This document shows positions 62,120 to 64,000 of a stretch of 64,000 nucleotides of DNA, one piece after another. The position numbers and the translations under genes are program-made. Below the pieces are notes generated by a model. It saw only the letters and a program-made list of their open reading frames with translations, was not told where the DNA came from and searched no databases. Origin of the DNA: Lachnospira rogosae (GTDB taxonomy: Bacteria; Bacillota; Clostridia; Lachnospirales; Lachnospiraceae); the NCBI RefSeq assembly GCF_040096455.1, contig NZ_JBBMER010000004.1, positions 124,001-188,000 on the forward strand. The letters run 5' to 3'. How positions within the stretch are numbered: position 1 is the first letter of the stretch; each line of letters begins with the position of its first letter.

Positions 62120-64000
62120 ATGTATGTAATTAAAGATAATACATTTAATATATCAGTAAGAAATCTGGTTGAATTTATGTGCCTTGGTGGGGATATTGAT
62201 AACAGGGATACAGGTGTTGCTGATGTTAAGGTTATGCAGGAGGGTGCGAGGCTTCACAGGAAAATCCAGCACTCTATGGGTTCTAATTACAGGGCAGAGG
62301 TGCTTCTTAGGAATAAAGAAGAGCTGACATCAGAGGGTGGAATTGAATACGAGCTTAGAATAGAGGGCAGGGCAGACGGAATAATAGCTGACATTGAGGA
62401 AGATGAGGATGGCAATAAGCTGCCGATAGGTGAGGTTACAATTGATGAGATTAAGACTATGCAGTCAGATGTAGGAAAGCTTAAAGAGCCGGTGTATGTG
62501 CATAAGGCACAGGCTATGGTGTACGCTTATATATATTTAACAAGGTATAATCTGGAGAGCATTAATGTACAGCTTACTTACTGTAATACAGAAACTGAGA
62601 AAATAGTAAGATTTAAAGAGAAATATGACAGTGAGTCAATTATAAAATGGTACAGAGAACTTGTAGCTGGCTTTAAAAAGTGGATGGATTATGTATTTGA
62701 TGAAAGGGCAGAAAGGAATGCTTCAATTCAGAAACTGCATTTTCCATTTGAGTACCGTGAGGGGCAGAAGAAGCTGGTTGCGAGTGTATACCACACGGTA
62801 AAAGAACAGAAGGTGTTATATATACAGGCACCGACAGGAGTAGGAAAGACTATATCAACAGTATATCCAGCCGTGCAGTCGTGCAGTAATGGCTTAACTG
62901 ACAAGATATTCTATCTTACCTCCAAGACAATAACGAGAACGGTAGCCGAGGAAACATATGCGATACTAAGAGATGCAGGACTGCATTTTCGCACAGTGAC
63001 ACTGACGGCGAAGGATAAAATATGTCATCTTGATGAGCACAACTGTAATCCAGAGGTGTGCGAGTATGCAAGGGGGCATTTTGACAGGGTAAATGAAGCT
63101 GTTTACGATATAATCACTAATGAAGCGGTAATTAACAGGGATACGATATTGCAGTATTCAGTGAAGCATAAGGTGTGTCCGTATGAAATGTCGCTTGATG
63201 TTTCATACTGGTGTGATGGAATAATATGCGATTACAATTATGCTTTTGATCCAGATGCTTCATTAAAAAGATATTTTGGTGATGGCGGCAAAGGCAATTA
63301 TGTATTTCTTGTAGATGAGGCACATAATCTTGTTGACAGGGCAAGGGAGATGTATAGTGCAACGCTTGTCAAGGAAGATTTTCTTGCCTGCAAAAGAGTA
63401 GTTAAGGATATGGACAAAAGGCTGGCTTCATACCTTGAAAAATGCAACAAATATCTTCTTGAATTAAAGAGAGCCTGTGATAAAGAATATATAATAATAG
63501 ATGATTACTGTGGCACATTTTTAGCTAATCTGCAATCGTGTTATTCGTATATGCAGAAGTTCTTGGATAAGAATAAAGGAAAGCCGGTGTGCGATGAGAT
63601 AATAGAATTCTTCTTTAAGATAAGACATTTTATTAATATGTATGACTGCATAGATGAGAAGTATGTTATATATGCTGAGCATATCGATGACGGTGACTTT
63701 GCACTTCATCTGTACTGTGTTGACCCGTCAGGACAGTTATCGCAGAGATTAAGTCAGGGAATATCGACAATAATGTTCTCGGCGACACTTCTTCCAGTGA
63801 ATTATTTTAAGGAAATGCTTTCAGGAAATGCAGATGACTATGCTGTGTATGCGCATTCGCCGTTTGATACTGATAATAAGAGAGTGCTTATTGGACGTGA
63901 TGTTACAAGCAGGTATACGAGGCGTAATTATAATGAGTACACCAAGATTGCAGGTTATATTCACACACTTACGCAGTCGAAGCAAGGCAAATATATGATA
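62120..64000 (+). CDS. DinG/XPD-like Fe-S helicase with N-terminal nuclease-like domain (3' end outside window)
   Basis: Open from ATG 62120 to the window end, 627 codons, no stop. SD AAGGAGGCACAGAT. Residues about 1-210 form a Cas4/RecB-like PD-(D/E)XK region (RIEGRADGIIADIEE, then TIDEIKTMQ and KAQAMVYAYIY). From about 220: Walker A QAPTGVGKT, the Cys cluster KICHLDEHNCNPEVC and KVCPYE typical of XPD/DinG 4Fe-4S domains, and the helicase DEAH box FLVDEAHN. It likely unwinds DNA with coupled nuclease activity in repair. Family order is clear; the last helicase motifs are off the window. Confidence 0.88.
   Translation, partial: MYVIKDNTFNISVRNLVEFMCLGGDIDNRDTGVADVKVMQEGARLHRKIQHSMGSNYRAEVLLRNKEELTSEGGIEYELRIEGRADGIIADIEEDEDGNKLPIGEVTIDEIKTMQSDVGKLKEPVYVHKAQAMVYAYIYLTRYNLESINVQLTYCNTETEKIVRFKEKYDSESIIKWYRELVAGFKKWMDYVFDERAERNASIQKLHFPFEYREGQKKLVASVYHTVKEQKVLYIQAPTGVGKTISTVYPAVQSCSNGLTDKIFYLTSKTITRTVAEETYAILRDAGLHFRTVTLTAKDKICHLDEHNCNPEVCEYARGHFDRVNEAVYDIITNEAVINRDTILQYSVKHKVCPYEMSLDVSYWCDGIICDYNYAFDPDASLKRYFGDGGKGNYVFLVDEAHNLVDRAREMYSATLVKEDFLACKRVVKDMDKRLASYLEKCNKYLLELKRACDKEYIIIDDYCGTFLANLQSCYSYMQKFLDKNKGKPVCDEIIEFFFKIRHFINMYDCIDEKYVIYAEHIDDGDFALHLYCVDPSGQLSQRLSQGISTIMFSATLLPVNYFKEMLSGNADDYAVYAHSPFDTDNKRVLIGRDVTSRYTRRNYNEYTKIAGYIHTLTQSKQGKYMI

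Noticed and set aside
1..64000. tRNA, rRNA, insertion sequences or an origin of replication
   Set aside because: No tRNA cloverleaf, rRNA stretch, transposase motif or DnaA-box cluster was noticed while reading both strands; a dedicated scan was not possible.

Overview
The window is a low-GC Firmicutes chromosome segment. It fits a gut Lachnospiraceae, possibly the Lachnospira / Eubacterium eligens group: A/T-rich codon use, strong Shine-Dalgarno sites, KduD (pectin/uronate catabolism), AddAB, a PhoPR/Pst system, a GHKL kinase with a LytTR regulator, and cohesin/dockerin domains. The genus is inference. I saw no rRNA, tRNA, CRISPR array or intact insertion sequence.

Layout. 1-2.9 kb: end of argS, a glycosyltransferase and kduD. 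3.3-3.8 kb: a lone reverse-strand YcxB-like membrane protein. 4.1-11.6 kb: a GGDEF-EAL c-di-GMP protein overlaps pyrC by 4 nt and heads the run pyrC, pyrF, second pyrC, pyrK, pyrD. 11.7-21.7 kb: phosphate region (pstS, pstC, pstA, pstB, a PHP phosphoesterase, phoU, a Na/Pi transporter and a PhoP/PhoR-like two-component pair), with 11-bp-phased Pho-box-like hexamers. 21.9-25.3 kb: MATE transporter, HTH-Uma2 fusion, LysR regulator. 25.4-31.3 kb: a redox/lipoprotein group (two alpha/beta hydrolases, a DUF4405-like haem membrane protein, four flavodoxin or flavoprotein-type and aldo/keto reductase genes). 31.3-31.9 kb: a frameshifted gene remnant. 32.0-33.3 kb: eno on the reverse strand. 33.7-35.8 kb: convergent LytTR regulator and GHKL kinase. 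36.2-40.1 kb: pyrE, small membrane proteins, VanZ, an M29 aminopeptidase. 40.3-45.2 kb: purE, purM, purN, purD, hisS. 45.4-54.8 kb: an FMN_bind-like protein on the reverse strand, then addB, addA and prfC. 54.8-58.6 kb: a secreted glucosaminidase ending in a dockerin, followed by a membrane-anchored cohesin protein. 59.1-64 kb: a chemoreceptor, an unknown nuclease-like protein, and a nuclease-helicase cut by the window end.

The most interesting signals are: (1) the adjacent dockerin-autolysin and cohesin-anchor genes, which look like a self-contained two-gene surface tethering system outside a cellulosome; (2) a roughly 150-nt structured element present three times (3.1, 13.0 and 58.9 kb), whose basal helix has a different sequence in each copy yet stays paired, with an apparent covarying pseudoknot, one copy lying in the 5' leader of the chemoreceptor mRNA; (3) a different 150-bp tandem element (61.8-62.1 kb) whose hairpins carry compensatory changes and whose units carry extended -10 promoters; (4) recurrent use of an AATGGAG-type ribosome binding site, which contains an ATG and misleads start calls.

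All domain and family names come from reading motifs by eye. No database search was run.
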